Positions 1-6,777 are shown, numbered from the stretch's first letter. The stretch: DNA of 9,597 nt from Dehalococcoidia bacterium (GCA_028822675.1 JAPKDE010000092.1:1-9597); one strand, 5' to 3'. Made by a program: numbers and translations. Notes: generated from the sequence alone by a model not told the origin.

Positions 1-261
1 TTCTTCGCCCAGACCGGGTTCGATAAAGAGATGTCCGCCGCTGCCGCTGCTCTGGCGGAGGGCAACCTCGCAAAGGCTGCCGACTCCATCACCGAAGAGA
101 TGCAAGACCAAGTGGCCATCGTGGGGACGGTTGAAGAATGCCGCGCCGCCCTAGAAAAACGCCGCGCCGCCGGACTACAACTCCCAGTCATAGCGCCATT
201 TGCCGTCGGCGACAACAAAACGTCCCACATGCACGTAATCAACGCGCTAGCCCCGAACTAA
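1..261 (+). CDS. LLM class flavin-dependent oxidoreductase, C-terminal fragment
   Basis: The reading frame is open from the first base and ends at TAA 259-261, so only the last 86 residues of a gene starting outside the window are present. The fragment begins FFAQTGFDKE and contains a segment 'VAIVGTVEECRAALEKRRAAG' style: a short strand followed by 'G(T/S)xEEC' and an amphipathic helix. This is typical of the C-terminal part of luciferase-like monooxygenases, where a helix near the end of the TIM barrel governs substrate access. Many relatives use coenzyme F420 or FMN, but the cofactor-binding part lies outside the window, so cofactor and substrate cannot be told. The gene is convergent with a second LLM gene at 349-1377, which belongs to a different subfamily. 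Family assignment is fairly sure; precise function is unknown. Confidence 0.7.
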   Translation, partial: FFAQTGFDKEMSAAAAALAEGNLAKAADSITEEMQDQVAIVGTVEECRAALEKRRAAGLQLPVIAPFAVGDNKTSHMHVINALAPN

Positions 262-306
262 ATCCCCTTCGGTCCTTCTGTACGAAAGGGGGATTTAGGG
301 GGATTT
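260..306. repeat. GGGGGATTT repeats with an inverted copy; possible weak terminator
   Basis: AAATCCCC at 260-267, overlapping the stop codon of the upstream gene, is the inverse of GGGGATTT at 289-296, giving a possible 8-bp stem with a loop of about 21 bases. GGGGGATTT is directly repeated at 288-296 and 298-306 with one base between. There is no T-run after the stem, so it is not a classic intrinsic terminator, although its place between convergent genes would suit one. The same nine bases recur at 5437-5445 at the phoU ribosome binding site. It may be a dispersed short repeat of this genome. Confidence 0.5.
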
Positions 307-348
307 CCACTACCCGCCAGGAACCATGCAGTTCGTCGCAATCGCCGC

Positions 349-1377
349 CTACTCCAGCGGCGTCAGCCCACAAACATCTGCTACCAGTTCATAGGAATGC
401 ACCCGGTCGGCCAGGTGGTGGGTGATGGTTACTATGCTCAGGTCTGGCGTCTGATACCACTCTGAAATTTCTTCCAGCCCTTCTTTGACCTGCTCCGGGG
501 TTCCGTCTACGCAAACACTCGCGTATTGCTTCACGTACGCTGCTTCGTCGGCCTGGTACACGTAGTTGGCAGCAAATTCCGGAGATGGAATACCTGCCGC
601 TCTGCCGGTGATATTCAGCAATCTGGACAGGTTGCGGCAGGCCGACAACCTCAGCGCTTCTTCCTCAGTTTCTGAGCAGACCACATGCACGCCCACGTTG
701 ACCTTGGGCTCGGGGAAGGCCGCAGACGGTTGGAAGTTTTTGCGATAGTTTTCCACTACTGCCGGCCCTTCATCCACGGCAATTCCAAAGAAATGTGCGT
801 AGGCAAAGGGCAGCCCCAGTTGGGCGGCCATGTTCGCGCTTTCGTACCGGGAGCCCAGCAGCCAAACGTCCGGCACTTCAGGTTCCCCTGGCCCGGCGCT
901 GATGCTGGAGAAGAAATGGCTGTCTTCCAAGTCGTTGTTCAAGAAGCCGAGTAGGTCCACCACCTGCCTGGGGAAGTGGCGGATCTCCTTGGGTTGACCG
1001 GGAAAGGACAGAGCGGCCGCCGTAATCTGGTCGCTGCCCGGCGCGCGGCCAATGCCTAAGTCGATGCGGCCTGGATAGAGGGCACCCAATAAGCGAAAGT
1101 TTTCCGCTACTTTTAGGGCGCTGTAGTGAGAGAGCATAACCCCGCCACTGCCAACCCTGATGCTGTTGGTGTGGGCGGCCACCTGGCCAATGAGAATTTC
1201 CGGGCTGGTGCCGGCGTAGTTAGGGGCGCTGTGGTGCTCGGCTAACCAGTAGCGCTGGTAGCCCATTTTCTCGACTTCCACCGCCAGTGCGATGGTGTCT
1301 CGGAGCGCCTGGCCCGCAGACTCGCCGACACGCACCGGCGATTGGTCCACGACGCTTAGTTCAAGTTTCTTACTCAA
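349..1377 (-). CDS. LLM class flavin-dependent oxidoreductase, YhbW/MsnO8-like
   Basis: The 342-residue protein is close to the length of E. coli YhbW (about 335). Recognisable blocks are 'LSVVDQSPV' near the N terminus, YWLAEHH at residues 43-49 and the segment around 74-82 (RVGSGGVML). YPGRIDLGIGRAPGSD at 101-116 is the hallmark of this single-component luciferase-like subgroup. The fold is a TIM barrel that binds a flavin (FMN, possibly F420 in related groups); the substrate is unknown. It is a soluble cytoplasmic enzyme with no signal peptide. The start is TTG, supported by a GAGGT ribosome binding site six bases upstream; no ATG fits better, because the conserved N-terminal strand begins right after it. 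The gene is divergent from pstS and convergent with the LLM fragment at 1-261. A TATACT on the - strand (1459-1464) could be its -10 box, but I find no good -35. It is probably not functionally tied to phosphate uptake. Confidence 0.88.
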   Translation of the reverse strand: MSKKLELSVVDQSPVRVGESAGQALRDTIALAVEVEKMGYQRYWLAEHHSAPNYAGTSPEILIGQVAAHTNSIRVGSGGVMLSHYSALKVAENFRLLGALYPGRIDLGIGRAPGSDQITAAALSFPGQPKEIRHFPRQVVDLLGFLNNDLEDSHFFSSISAGPGEPEVPDVWLLGSRYESANMAAQLGLPFAYAHFFGIAVDEGPAVVENYRKNFQPSAAFPEPKVNVGVHVVCSETEEEALRLSACRNLSRLLNITGRAAGIPSPEFAANYVYQADEAAYVKQYASVCVDGTPEQVKEGLEEISEWYQTPDLSIVTITHHLADRVHSYELVADVCGLTPLE

Positions 1378-1383
1378 GTTAAT

Positions 1384-1388
1384 ACCTC
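1384..1388 (-). promoter_or_regulatory. Ribosome binding site supporting a TTG start
   Basis: Read on the - strand this is GAGGT, six bases before the TTG codon at 1377-1375. It is the main sequence support for the non-ATG start of the YhbW-like gene. Confidence 0.6.
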
Positions 1389-1513
1389 AAAACGGCATTG
1401 GTGGTTTTCCAGACATGATTGCTGGCAGGCAGGAAAATTCAGGCGTCTGGTAGCTACAAGTATACAAGGTGCGGCAGAAATTGGTTCGCGATTTTGGCCT
1501 TCTAAAACGGACT

Positions 1514-1561
1514 GAACAGATGGGCGAACAAATGGCCCGAAAAATGGATTGTGAAATTGCT
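1514..1561 (+). promoter_or_regulatory. 12-bp-period direct repeats upstream of pstS, candidate operator
   Basis: Four consecutive 12-base units can be aligned: GAACAGATGGGC (1514-1525), GAACAAATGGCC (1526-1537), CGAAAAATGGAT (1538-1549) and TGTGAAATTGCT (1550-1561). ATGG falls at exactly 12-base steps (1520, 1532, 1544), with ATTG at 1556. The array ends 11 bases before the putative -35 box of pstS. Response regulators of the PhoB/PhoP family bind direct repeats with a period of about 11, so a phosphate-responsive activator is the natural guess, but neither the period (12) nor the sequence is a textbook Pho box. The first two units are the strongest; the fourth is weak. Confidence 0.45.
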
Positions 1562-1572
1562 CTCAAACCCTA

Positions 1573-1601
1573 TTGCGCCGCCCATTGGACGGTCTTATAA
1601 T
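1573..1601 (+). promoter_or_regulatory. Sigma70-like promoter of pstS
   Basis: A perfect TATAAT -10 box lies at 1596-1601. With the ideal 17-base spacer, the -35 hexamer is TTGCGC at 1573-1578, which matches TTGACA only in its first three bases. A weak -35 is expected where an activator binds just upstream, and the repeat array at 1514-1561 is there. Transcription would start near 1608-1611, which is at or next to the pstS ATG. Confidence 0.6.
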
Positions 1602-1610
1602 TTGGCCTGA

Positions 1611-2624
1611 ATGAAAACAAGGAACTGTATTTTAAGCCGTTCTCTGGGCTGGAAAGCCTGGGGGACGGCTTTTTTTTGCGCCATTGGCCTTCTAGTCGCT
1701 TGTGGTGCGGGGACTACCGATATCGACGGCTCCAGTACGGTCTTTCCCATCACTGAGGCGATGGTCGAAGACTGGGGCGAATCCATTGGTGGGTCGGCCC
1801 GGCTGGTTATTGGCATATCAGGCACGGGCGGCGGTTTCAAGAAGTTTTGCGCCGGAGACATAGATATCAACAACGCCTCTCGGTCTATCAAGGCCAGCGA
1901 AGAACAAAAATGCGCCGAAGCCGGGGTTGAGTTCATCGAGCTTCCCGTGGCCATTGATGGGTTGACCATTGGGGTGAACCCCGACAATAACTTTGCCAAA
2001 TGCATAACCATTGAAGAACTGCACACCATGTGGTCTCCGGAATCAGAGGGCGAAATCAAACGTTGGAATCAGATACGCCCGGAGTGGCCCGACCAGAAGC
2101 TTCAACTTTACGGTCCGGGTGTGGACTCCGGGACCTTTGACTACTTTACGGAGACCATAAATGGCGAGGCCCAAGCATCCAGAGGAGATTTCACCTCCAG
2201 CGAACGTGACAATGTTCTGGTACGGGGAATAGCCGGAGACCGGGGCAGCCTGGGTTATTTTGGGTACTCATACTTTGTAGAGAACCGGGATATCCTCAAG
2301 ATGGTGGCCGTTGATAGCGGCGACGGCTGCATTTTCCCAACGGATGAGTCAATCAATGACGGCAGCTACGCACCGTTGTCGCGGCCCCTTTTCATTTACG
2401 TAAGTAAAGAGTCCTGGGCCAAGCTGGATGTTAAAGACTTTGTGAACTATTACGTGAGCTATGAACGGGCGGGATTGCTGCGAGACCTAGGATTTGTGGC
2501 TTTCCCAGAGTCGGTTCATGCTCTGATTACGGATCGGTTTGAACGCGGATTGACCGGCTCAATCTTTGGGGGCGAGAACCCTCAAAGAGGGACTGTGGAA
2601 GAGGTGCTCTTTGGTAATCAATAA
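1611..2624 (+). CDS. pstS: Phosphate ABC transporter substrate-binding lipoprotein PstS
   Basis: PstS is the extracytoplasmic receptor that binds inorganic phosphate and delivers it to PstCAB. Residues 1-31 form a lipoprotein signal: a basic start, a hydrophobic stretch 19-30 and the lipobox LVAC with Cys31 as the lipidation site. Phosphate-binding blocks follow: GSSTVFPI at 40-47, SGTGGGF at 70-76, the segment DINNASR at 85-91 and GPGVDSGTFDYF at 168-179. The 337-residue length is normal. Cysteines at 80, 101, 131 and in 'GDGCIFP' fit the Cys-containing PstS/SphX-like branch and could form disulfides. ATG 1611 is the first possible start because the codon before it is TGA. It has no Shine-Dalgarno, and the promoter sits so close that the message may be leaderless. 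An AAGGA at 1619-1623 before an in-frame ATT (1629) is a less likely alternative. It is the first gene of the pst operon. Confidence 0.95.
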   Translation: MKTRNCILSRSLGWKAWGTAFFCAIGLLVACGAGTTDIDGSSTVFPITEAMVEDWGESIGGSARLVIGISGTGGGFKKFCAGDIDINNASRSIKASEEQKCAEAGVEFIELPVAIDGLTIGVNPDNNFAKCITIEELHTMWSPESEGEIKRWNQIRPEWPDQKLQLYGPGVDSGTFDYFTETINGEAQASRGDFTSSERDNVLVRGIAGDRGSLGYFGYSYFVENRDILKMVAVDSGDGCIFPTDESINDGSYAPLSRPLFIYVSKESWAKLDVKDFVNYYVSYERAGLLRDLGFVAFPESVHALITDRFERGLTGSIFGGENPQRGTVEEVLFGNQ

Positions 2625-2629
2625 GAAGT

Positions 2630-2655
2630 GGTGTGCTTACTAGGTGTGCTTACTA
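2630..2655 (+). repeat. Perfect 13-bp tandem repeat between pstS and pstC
   Basis: GGTGTGCTTACTA occurs twice with no gap, at 2630-2642 and 2643-2655, directly after the pstS stop codon and 20 bases before the pstC start. There is no obvious promoter or terminator in it. A slippage duplication is the simplest origin; it lengthens the pstS-pstC spacer and may act as a site on the message. Confidence 0.85.
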
Positions 2656-2674
2656 ATGGAAAGCGAGATTAGCT

Positions 2675-3607
2675 TTGGGTAGAAACCCGGTGGGCCCGCC
2701 TTTGGGACAGGGCGCCCGTTCCACGTGGAAACGGATGGTCACTGAACGGGCCATAGCCGTGCTGCTTTTCCTTTCTACTTTTCTCTCGGTGCTGATTACC
2801 ATCGGAATTGTGGCCGTCCTTCTATTTGAGGCGATCACATTCTTCGCTGACGTTTCTGTCTTTGAATTCCTCACCGGCACTCGTTGGACGCCGCTATTCT
2901 CATCAAAGCAGTTTGGCGTGCTGGCGTTGGTGGCAGGGACAACATTGACGGCGGTGATGGCGATGGTGGTGGCGTTGCCGCTGGGTTTGCTCAGCGCCAT
3001 CTATCTGAGCGAGTACGCTCCTAACGGCGTGCGAAAAGTGGTCAAACCGATACTGGAAGTGCTGGCCGGGATTCCTACAGTGGTCTACGGGTATTTTGCG
3101 TTGCTGTTTGTGACTCCCATACTGCGGTCTATCTCCGGCGATATATCGGTCTTCAACGCCTTGAGCGCCTCCATAGTTATGGGAATAATGATCCTGCCCA
3201 TGGTTTCCAGCCTCAGTGAAGATGCCATGCGGGCGGTGCCCAGGACCCTGCGTGAGGGAGCCTACGCCCTGGGCTCAACCAAGCTGGAAGTTTCCACTCT
3301 GGTGGTGGTTCCTGCGGCCCTTTCCGGAATCGTGTCGGCTTTCATCTTGGCGGTTTCCAGGGCCATCGGCGAAACCATGATTGTGACGATTGCAGCCGGG
3401 CAGAACCCGACTTTTACACTCAACCCGTTTGTTCCAATCGAAACCATGACCGCATACATTGTCCAGGTCAGTCAGGGTGACGCACCGGCAGGGTCAATAG
3501 AATTTAAAACCATCTTTGCGGTGGCTCTGCTGTTGTTTGTCATTACTCTGGTGATGAACCTATTGAGCCAGTTCGTGGTTAGCCGGTTCCGGGAGGAGTA
3601 CGAGTAA
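2675..3607 (+). CDS. pstC: Phosphate ABC transporter permease PstC
   Basis: This is one of the two membrane channel subunits of the high-affinity phosphate importer. The 310-residue protein has about six transmembrane segments, the first around residues 25-52. The family block [11 protein letters not shown] is at 65-75. The cytoplasmic EAA loop that docks on PstB begins at [14 protein letters not shown] (193-206), and SRAIGET lies at 228-234. The start is uncertain. TTG 2675 gives the longest form, with a purine-rich GGAAAGCGAG upstream. ATG 2735 (Met21), preceded by GTGGAAA, would give a 290-residue protein that begins just before the first membrane helix. The last base of its TAA is the first base of the pstA ATG (TAATG), so translation is probably coupled. 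Confidence 0.94.
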   Translation: MGRNPVGPPLGQGARSTWKRMVTERAIAVLLFLSTFLSVLITIGIVAVLLFEAITFFADVSVFEFLTGTRWTPLFSSKQFGVLALVAGTTLTAVMAMVVALPLGLLSAIYLSEYAPNGVRKVVKPILEVLAGIPTVVYGYFALLFVTPILRSISGDISVFNALSASIVMGIMILPMVSSLSEDAMRAVPRTLREGAYALGSTKLEVSTLVVVPAALSGIVSAFILAVSRAIGETMIVTIAAGQNPTFTLNPFVPIETMTAYIVQVSQGDAPAGSIEFKTIFAVALLLFVITLVMNLLSQFVVSRFREEYE

Positions 3608-4491
3608 TGGCCGTTATCTCCCAGTCAGACTTTCAGAGGAAACGGGCCCGTCGCAAGTGGATGGGACGTGCTTTCTACGGGCTGTGTCTGCTTTCCGTTG
3701 GCATAGCATTGAGTATGCTGGGAGTGCTGCTGGTATATCTGTTCATTCAGGGCGTGACCGGCATCAGCTGGAGCTTCCTGACCAGCTTTGCGTCGCGACA
3801 CCCAGACCAGGCCGGCATCAAGGCTGCCATCTTGGGCAGCATCTACGTGGTGACGGTGGCTGGAGCAGTCTCGTTCATCCTGGGGGTCGCCACGGCGGTC
3901 TACCTGGAGGAATACGCGGCGCGCAGTAAATTTGCCAGAATCGCCAAGATCAATATCGCCAACCTGGCTGGTGTGCCGTCCATCGTCTACGGAATCTTGG
4001 GACTGCAGATATTCGTTCACAGCATGCACTTGGGCAAGAGCGTGTTGGCCGGTGGTTTCACCCTGGGCCTACTCGTGCTGCCGATTGTCATTGTGGCGTC
4101 CGGTGAGGCGGTGCGCGCGGTGCCGCCGTCACTCAGGGAGGCCGCCTATGGTTTGGGCGCCACCAGGTGGCAGGTCATCTGGCACATGGTAATTCCCCAG
4201 GCATTCCCTGGAATATTGACCGGAGTGATTCTGGCGGTAAGCCGGGCCATTGGTGAAACAGCGCCGCTCATCGCCATGGGAGCGTTGACCTTTGTGCCGT
4301 TCACGCCGGACAGCCCGCTAAGCAGGTTTACGGTGCTTCCGATTCAGATATTCAACTGGACGTCCCGCCCACAGGAAGGATTCCAAGAGGCTGCTGCGGC
4401 CGGTATAATCGTGTTGCTGGTGATACTCCTGGTGATGAATGCAGGCGCGGTGATTCTCCGCAATAAGTTCCAAAACAAATCGGAAAGCTGA
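3607..4491 (+). CDS. pstA: Phosphate ABC transporter permease PstA
   Basis: PstA is the second channel subunit and pairs with PstC. The 294-residue length is typical. A basic N-terminal cytoplasmic stretch (RKRARRK, 11-17) precedes the first membrane helix at about 23-48; five more hydrophobic segments follow. Conserved blocks are YLEEYA (99-104), ANLAGVPSIVYGILGL (118-133), the EAA loop REAAYGLGATRWQV (177-190) and SRAIGETAPLI (212-222), the PstA-type version of the IGET motif. The ATG overlaps the pstC stop by one base, so no separate ribosome binding site is needed, although GGAGGAGT within the pstC end (about 3592-3599) would also serve. The stop codon lies inside a hairpin (4489-4511). 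Confidence 0.95.
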   Translation: MAVISQSDFQRKRARRKWMGRAFYGLCLLSVGIALSMLGVLLVYLFIQGVTGISWSFLTSFASRHPDQAGIKAAILGSIYVVTVAGAVSFILGVATAVYLEEYAARSKFARIAKINIANLAGVPSIVYGILGLQIFVHSMHLGKSVLAGGFTLGLLVLPIVIVASGEAVRAVPPSLREAAYGLGATRWQVIWHMVIPQAFPGILTGVILAVSRAIGETAPLIAMGALTFVPFTPDSPLSRFTVLPIQIFNWTSRPQEGFQEAAAAGIIVLLVILLVMNAGAVILRNKFQNKSES

Positions 4492-4511
4492 CCAGTCGCA
4501 AGACTTGGTCA
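4489..4511 (+). other. RNA hairpin with GCAA tetraloop at the pstA stop codon
   Basis: TGACCAGTC (4489-4497) pairs with GAC-T-TGGTCA (4502-4511) around a GCAA loop (4498-4501), giving nine base pairs with one bulged T at 4505. GCAA is a stable GNRA-type loop. No U-run follows, so this looks like an mRNA processing, stability or partial attenuation element rather than a terminator. The stem includes the pstA stop codon TGA. Confidence 0.5.
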
Positions 4512-4557
4512 GTAGCGCTTACACGCTGCGAGAATAGAAGACGAATGCAAGACCTGA

Positions 4558-4584
4558 TTCGGACTGCCGAAACGCCATGAGGAT
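4558..4584 (+). promoter_or_regulatory. Small hairpin and ribosome binding site before pstB
   Basis: TTCGG-ACTG-CCGAA (4558-4571) is a five-pair hairpin. GAGGAT (4579-4584) is the likely ribosome binding site for the TTG start of pstB at 4594, nine bases further on. An ATG at 4577 opens an out-of-frame eight-codon mini-ORF (MRIEIDC, stop at 4598-4600) that overlaps the pstB start; it is probably chance. Confidence 0.4.
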
Positions 4585-4593
4585 AGAAATAGA

Positions 4594-5367
4594 TTGCTAG
4601 ACCAGGATCCAATTCTTCAGACCCGTGGACTTAGCGTTTACTACGACACCAAGAAAGTAGTGACTGACGTTAATCTGGACGTGGCGCGCAACCGCATAAC
4701 GGCGATCATTGGACCGTCTGGCTGCGGCAAGAGTACCCTCCTGCGCTGCTTCAACCGCATGAACGACCTGATACCCTCGGCCAGAGTGGAAGGCCAGGTG
4801 ATGTTTGACGGCCTTGATCTGTACGGCCACGGCGTTGATCCGACAGAGATTCGCTACCTGATTGGGATGGTGTTCCAGCGACCCAACCCATTCCCCAAGT
4901 CCATCTATGACAATGTGGCCTTTGGCCCCCGCATCAACGGTTTCAAGGGCGATATGGATGAGCTTGTTGAGAGGTCTCTGGTCCGCGCGGCCATCTGGGA
5001 TGAAGTTAAAGACCGGCTCAATACCAGCGCTCTGGCTCTTTCCGGCGGCCAGCAGCAGCGGCTCTGCATTGCCAGGGCCCTGGCAGTGGAACCCAGGGTG
5101 ATTCTAATGGACGAGCCCTGCTCGGCCCTTGACCCAATCGCCACGCTGGCTATTGAAGAACTCATGCGTGAATTGTCTGAGGACTATTCGATTATCATAG
5201 TTACGCACAACATGCAGCAGGCGGCTCGCGTGTCTCACTACACGGCCTTCCTGATGGTGGAAGAAGCACGAGTGGGGTTCATGGTGGAGTTTGGGGAGAG
5301 TCGTCAGATATTCACCAACCCTGAAGATGAGCGAACTGAAGCCTATATAACCGGCAGGTTTGGGTAG
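4594..5367 (+). CDS. pstB: Phosphate ABC transporter ATP-binding protein PstB
   Basis: PstB is the cytoplasmic ATPase that drives phosphate import through PstC/PstA. All motifs of an active ATPase are visible: Walker [10 protein letters not shown] at 40-48, Q-loop Gln95 in [11 protein letters not shown], signature LSGGQQQRL at 149-157, Walker B VILMDEP at 169-175, D-loop SALD at 177-180 and switch His205 in [19 protein letters not shown] (51-61) and [15 protein letters not shown] (93-107) are specific to PstB. The 257-residue length is normal. The start is TTG 4594, chosen because GAGGAT lies upstream and the protein then begins at the usual distance from the first strand. It is separated from pstA by 102 bases, an unusually long and structured gap for this operon, which leaves room for differential expression. 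Confidence 0.95.
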   Translation: MLDQDPILQTRGLSVYYDTKKVVTDVNLDVARNRITAIIGPSGCGKSTLLRCFNRMNDLIPSARVEGQVMFDGLDLYGHGVDPTEIRYLIGMVFQRPNPFPKSIYDNVAFGPRINGFKGDMDELVERSLVRAAIWDEVKDRLNTSALALSGGQQQRLCIARALAVEPRVILMDEPCSALDPIATLAIEELMRELSEDYSIIIVTHNMQQAARVSHYTAFLMVEEARVGFMVEFGESRQIFTNPEDERTEAYITGRFG

Positions 5368-5378
5368 GCCAAGTAGTC

Positions 5379-5464
5379 TTTATGGTTAGAGCAGATTTTG
5401 CCAAGAAATCAGGAGCGGAGCATTCAGGTAGGCTGAGGGGGATTTATGGTTAGAGCAGATTTTG
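5379..5464 (+). repeat. Exact 22-bp direct repeat duplicating the phoU start
   Basis: The 22 bases at 5379-5400 are identical to those at 5443-5464, an offset of 64 bases. The second copy contains the real phoU start ATG (5446) and its first codons. The first copy contains an ATG (5382) in another frame that encodes the same MVRADF and then runs to a stop at 5451-5453, making a 23-codon decoy. Sequence upstream of both copies is loosely similar as well (CAGGT...TAGGC), consistent with an older tandem duplication that has diverged. Only the second copy has a good ribosome binding site. Confidence 0.9.
5435..5441 (+). promoter_or_regulatory. phoU ribosome binding site
   Basis: GAGGGGG lies four bases before ATG 5446 (seven from GAGG). 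The earlier duplicated ATG at 5382 lacks any such site, which decides the phoU start in favour of 5446. Confidence 0.65.
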
Positions 5465-6129
5465 ACCGGAGTCTTGAAGAACTACAAGCCGAATTGGTGG
5501 AGCTTGGAGAGATTGTTGAAAAGGCCATCCTAAAGTCCATGGACGCCTTGGAGCGTCGAGATTTGACCATGGCCTACGAGGTTGTGGCCGAAGACGATCT
5601 GATCGACGAAAAGCGCTTCGACCTGGAAGAAAAATGCATCAACCTCATTGCCACTCAACAGCCTCTGGCAATTGATCTACGAACCCTGCTGGCGGTGCTC
5701 CATATCGCAGTTGAGTTGGAGCGCATGGGCGATTACGCAGAGGGCATTGGCAAGATTTGCATGATCATTGGCGATGACGTGCCAATGGAGTTGCCTAAAC
5801 AACTGCCACTGATGGCTACCGCAGGCGTGACGATGTTGAAAAGAAGCCTAAAGTCATTGGTTGACCGCGATACAGACCTGGCCAACAACGTTTGGGACTC
5901 TGACGACGAAGTAGATGAACTGTATGACGGGGTTTGTCGTCAGATATTCCTGGATATGGGTGAGCATCCCAAGACCATTGAGGCTTCAACCCATTTCCTG
6001 TGGGTTGCCCACGACTTGGAACGCATCGCCGACCGGGCGACCAACATTGCCGAAAGGGTGATTTTTATGGTGACTGGTCGGAGCGGGCGTTATGAAACAA
6101 CTCAGGAAGGGAATAAATCGTCAGATTGA
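5446..6129 (+). CDS. phoU: Phosphate signalling/transport regulator PhoU
   Basis: PhoU is a cytoplasmic helical-bundle protein that couples the state of PstSCAB to the PhoR-type sensor kinase and restrains phosphate uptake. The 227-residue protein shows the two-fold internal repeat of the family: LERMGDYAEGIGKI at 91-104 in the first domain and LERIADRATNIAERV at 191-205 in the second. Each carries the ExxxD metal-binding pattern (Glu92/Asp96 and Glu192/Asp196). It is almost entirely helical and has no membrane segment. ATG 5446 is preceded by GAGGGGG. It follows pstB by 78 bases, which include the duplicated copy of its own start. The tail after residue 210 is polar and variable. No phoB or phoR is in the window. 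Confidence 0.95.
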   Translation: MVRADFDRSLEELQAELVELGEIVEKAILKSMDALERRDLTMAYEVVAEDDLIDEKRFDLEEKCINLIATQQPLAIDLRTLLAVLHIAVELERMGDYAEGIGKICMIIGDDVPMELPKQLPLMATAGVTMLKRSLKSLVDRDTDLANNVWDSDDEVDELYDGVCRQIFLDMGEHPKTIEASTHFLWVAHDLERIADRATNIAERVIFMVTGRSGRYETTQEGNKSSD

Positions 6130-6334
6130 TGTCTAGCGATTGTGTCTGACCAGGCTTAATCGATTGCTCGTTGTGAGTGGTTGTTTTTTGGATAATTTTG
6201 GGTGACAATTGAGCTTAAGAGAGAGTGTGGTGTAGTGACTGCGGGATTTCGGAGTGAGCGGCTCCAGTAGCAACAGCGTGCGGTGCAAGTTTCTAAATGC
6301 AGCGATAGAACCTCTAATTACGCACCTATCAATT

Positions 6335-6742
6335 ATGCAAGACAAGTACGAAAAAGAAATTGAAGAGATTCTCAAGAACGCAGGCGAAGCGGCACCAGAC
6401 CAGCCGCGCGCCGAGTCGGAAAAGCCCTTAGAGGATCGCTCTAGGGCGGTGCGGAGAGCTGCTGAAGCCAATAAGCCAGAAGTATCCTACTCCCCCAGCA
6501 AAGGACGCTGGCCCACCATAACCCCAGGCAAAATTCTGCTGGTGGGCCTTGCTGTGGTCATTCTGGCCGCTCTGTTTAATCCTTTGCTGATTTGGGTGGG
6601 ACTGGCTCTGCTGGTCTTTGGCTACCTGCTGTTTTTCATCACCCCCCGGAGTATCAACATTGAAAAAAAGTGGCGCGGGGAATCAGTCGAAGACGTAGGT
6701 GAGTCCCCTTGGGACCGGTTTAAACGCTGGTTCAAGAGCTAA
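6335..6742 (+). CDS. Small two-helix membrane protein of unknown function
   Basis: I do not recognise a named family. From ATG 6335 the product has 135 residues. It has a charged helical N terminus (MQDKYEKEIEEILKNA), a polar proline- and acid-rich linker to about residue 60, and two closely spaced hydrophobic segments at about 66-82 and 84-103. A basic, aromatic C-terminal tail (SPWDRFKRWFKS) looks amphipathic. Both ends are probably cytoplasmic. The frame is open further up to a GTG at 6254, but that extension looks unlike the rest, and the 'MQDKYEKEIEEIL' opening resembles the start of small membrane proteins I associate with Dehalococcoidia; that preference is an inference. There is no clear ribosome binding site at 6335. 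It lies 205 bases after phoU and before a strong terminator, so it may be the last gene of the pst unit or have its own promoter; I see no good promoter at 6130-6334. Confidence 0.65.
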   Translation: MQDKYEKEIEEILKNAGEAAPDQPRAESEKPLEDRSRAVRRAAEANKPEVSYSPSKGRWPTITPGKILLVGLAVVILAALFNPLLIWVGLALLVFGYLLFFITPRSINIEKKWRGESVEDVGESPWDRFKRWFKS

Positions 6743-6777
6743 ATCCAGATTGGGATTGACCAGACTGGGATTTAATT

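Noticed and set aside
1456..1470. TACAAGTATACAAG repeat in the divergent gap as an operator
   Set aside because: Only two six-base copies around a GTATAC palindrome; too short to call, although TATACT on the - strand might be a -10 box.
1595..2059. A 154-codon - strand frame opposite pstS
   Set aside because: It is low-complexity and Ser/Pro/Met-rich, overlaps well supported pstS and has no ribosome binding site.
3625..4029. A 134-codon - strand frame opposite pstA
   Set aside because: The protein looks like an antisense reading of membrane-helix codons, and pstA is certain on the other strand.
6130..6250. Possible phoU terminator or promoter (CGATT/AATCG dyad, T-run near 6183, GTGACA near 6202)
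   Set aside because: The stem is short and far from the T-run, and no -10 box lies at a fitting distance from GTGACA; nothing convincing.
6254..6334. Upstream extension of the small membrane protein to GTG 6254
   Set aside because: The extra 27 residues do not resemble the rest of the protein and the product starts naturally at MQDKYEKEIEEIL; kept only as an alternative start.
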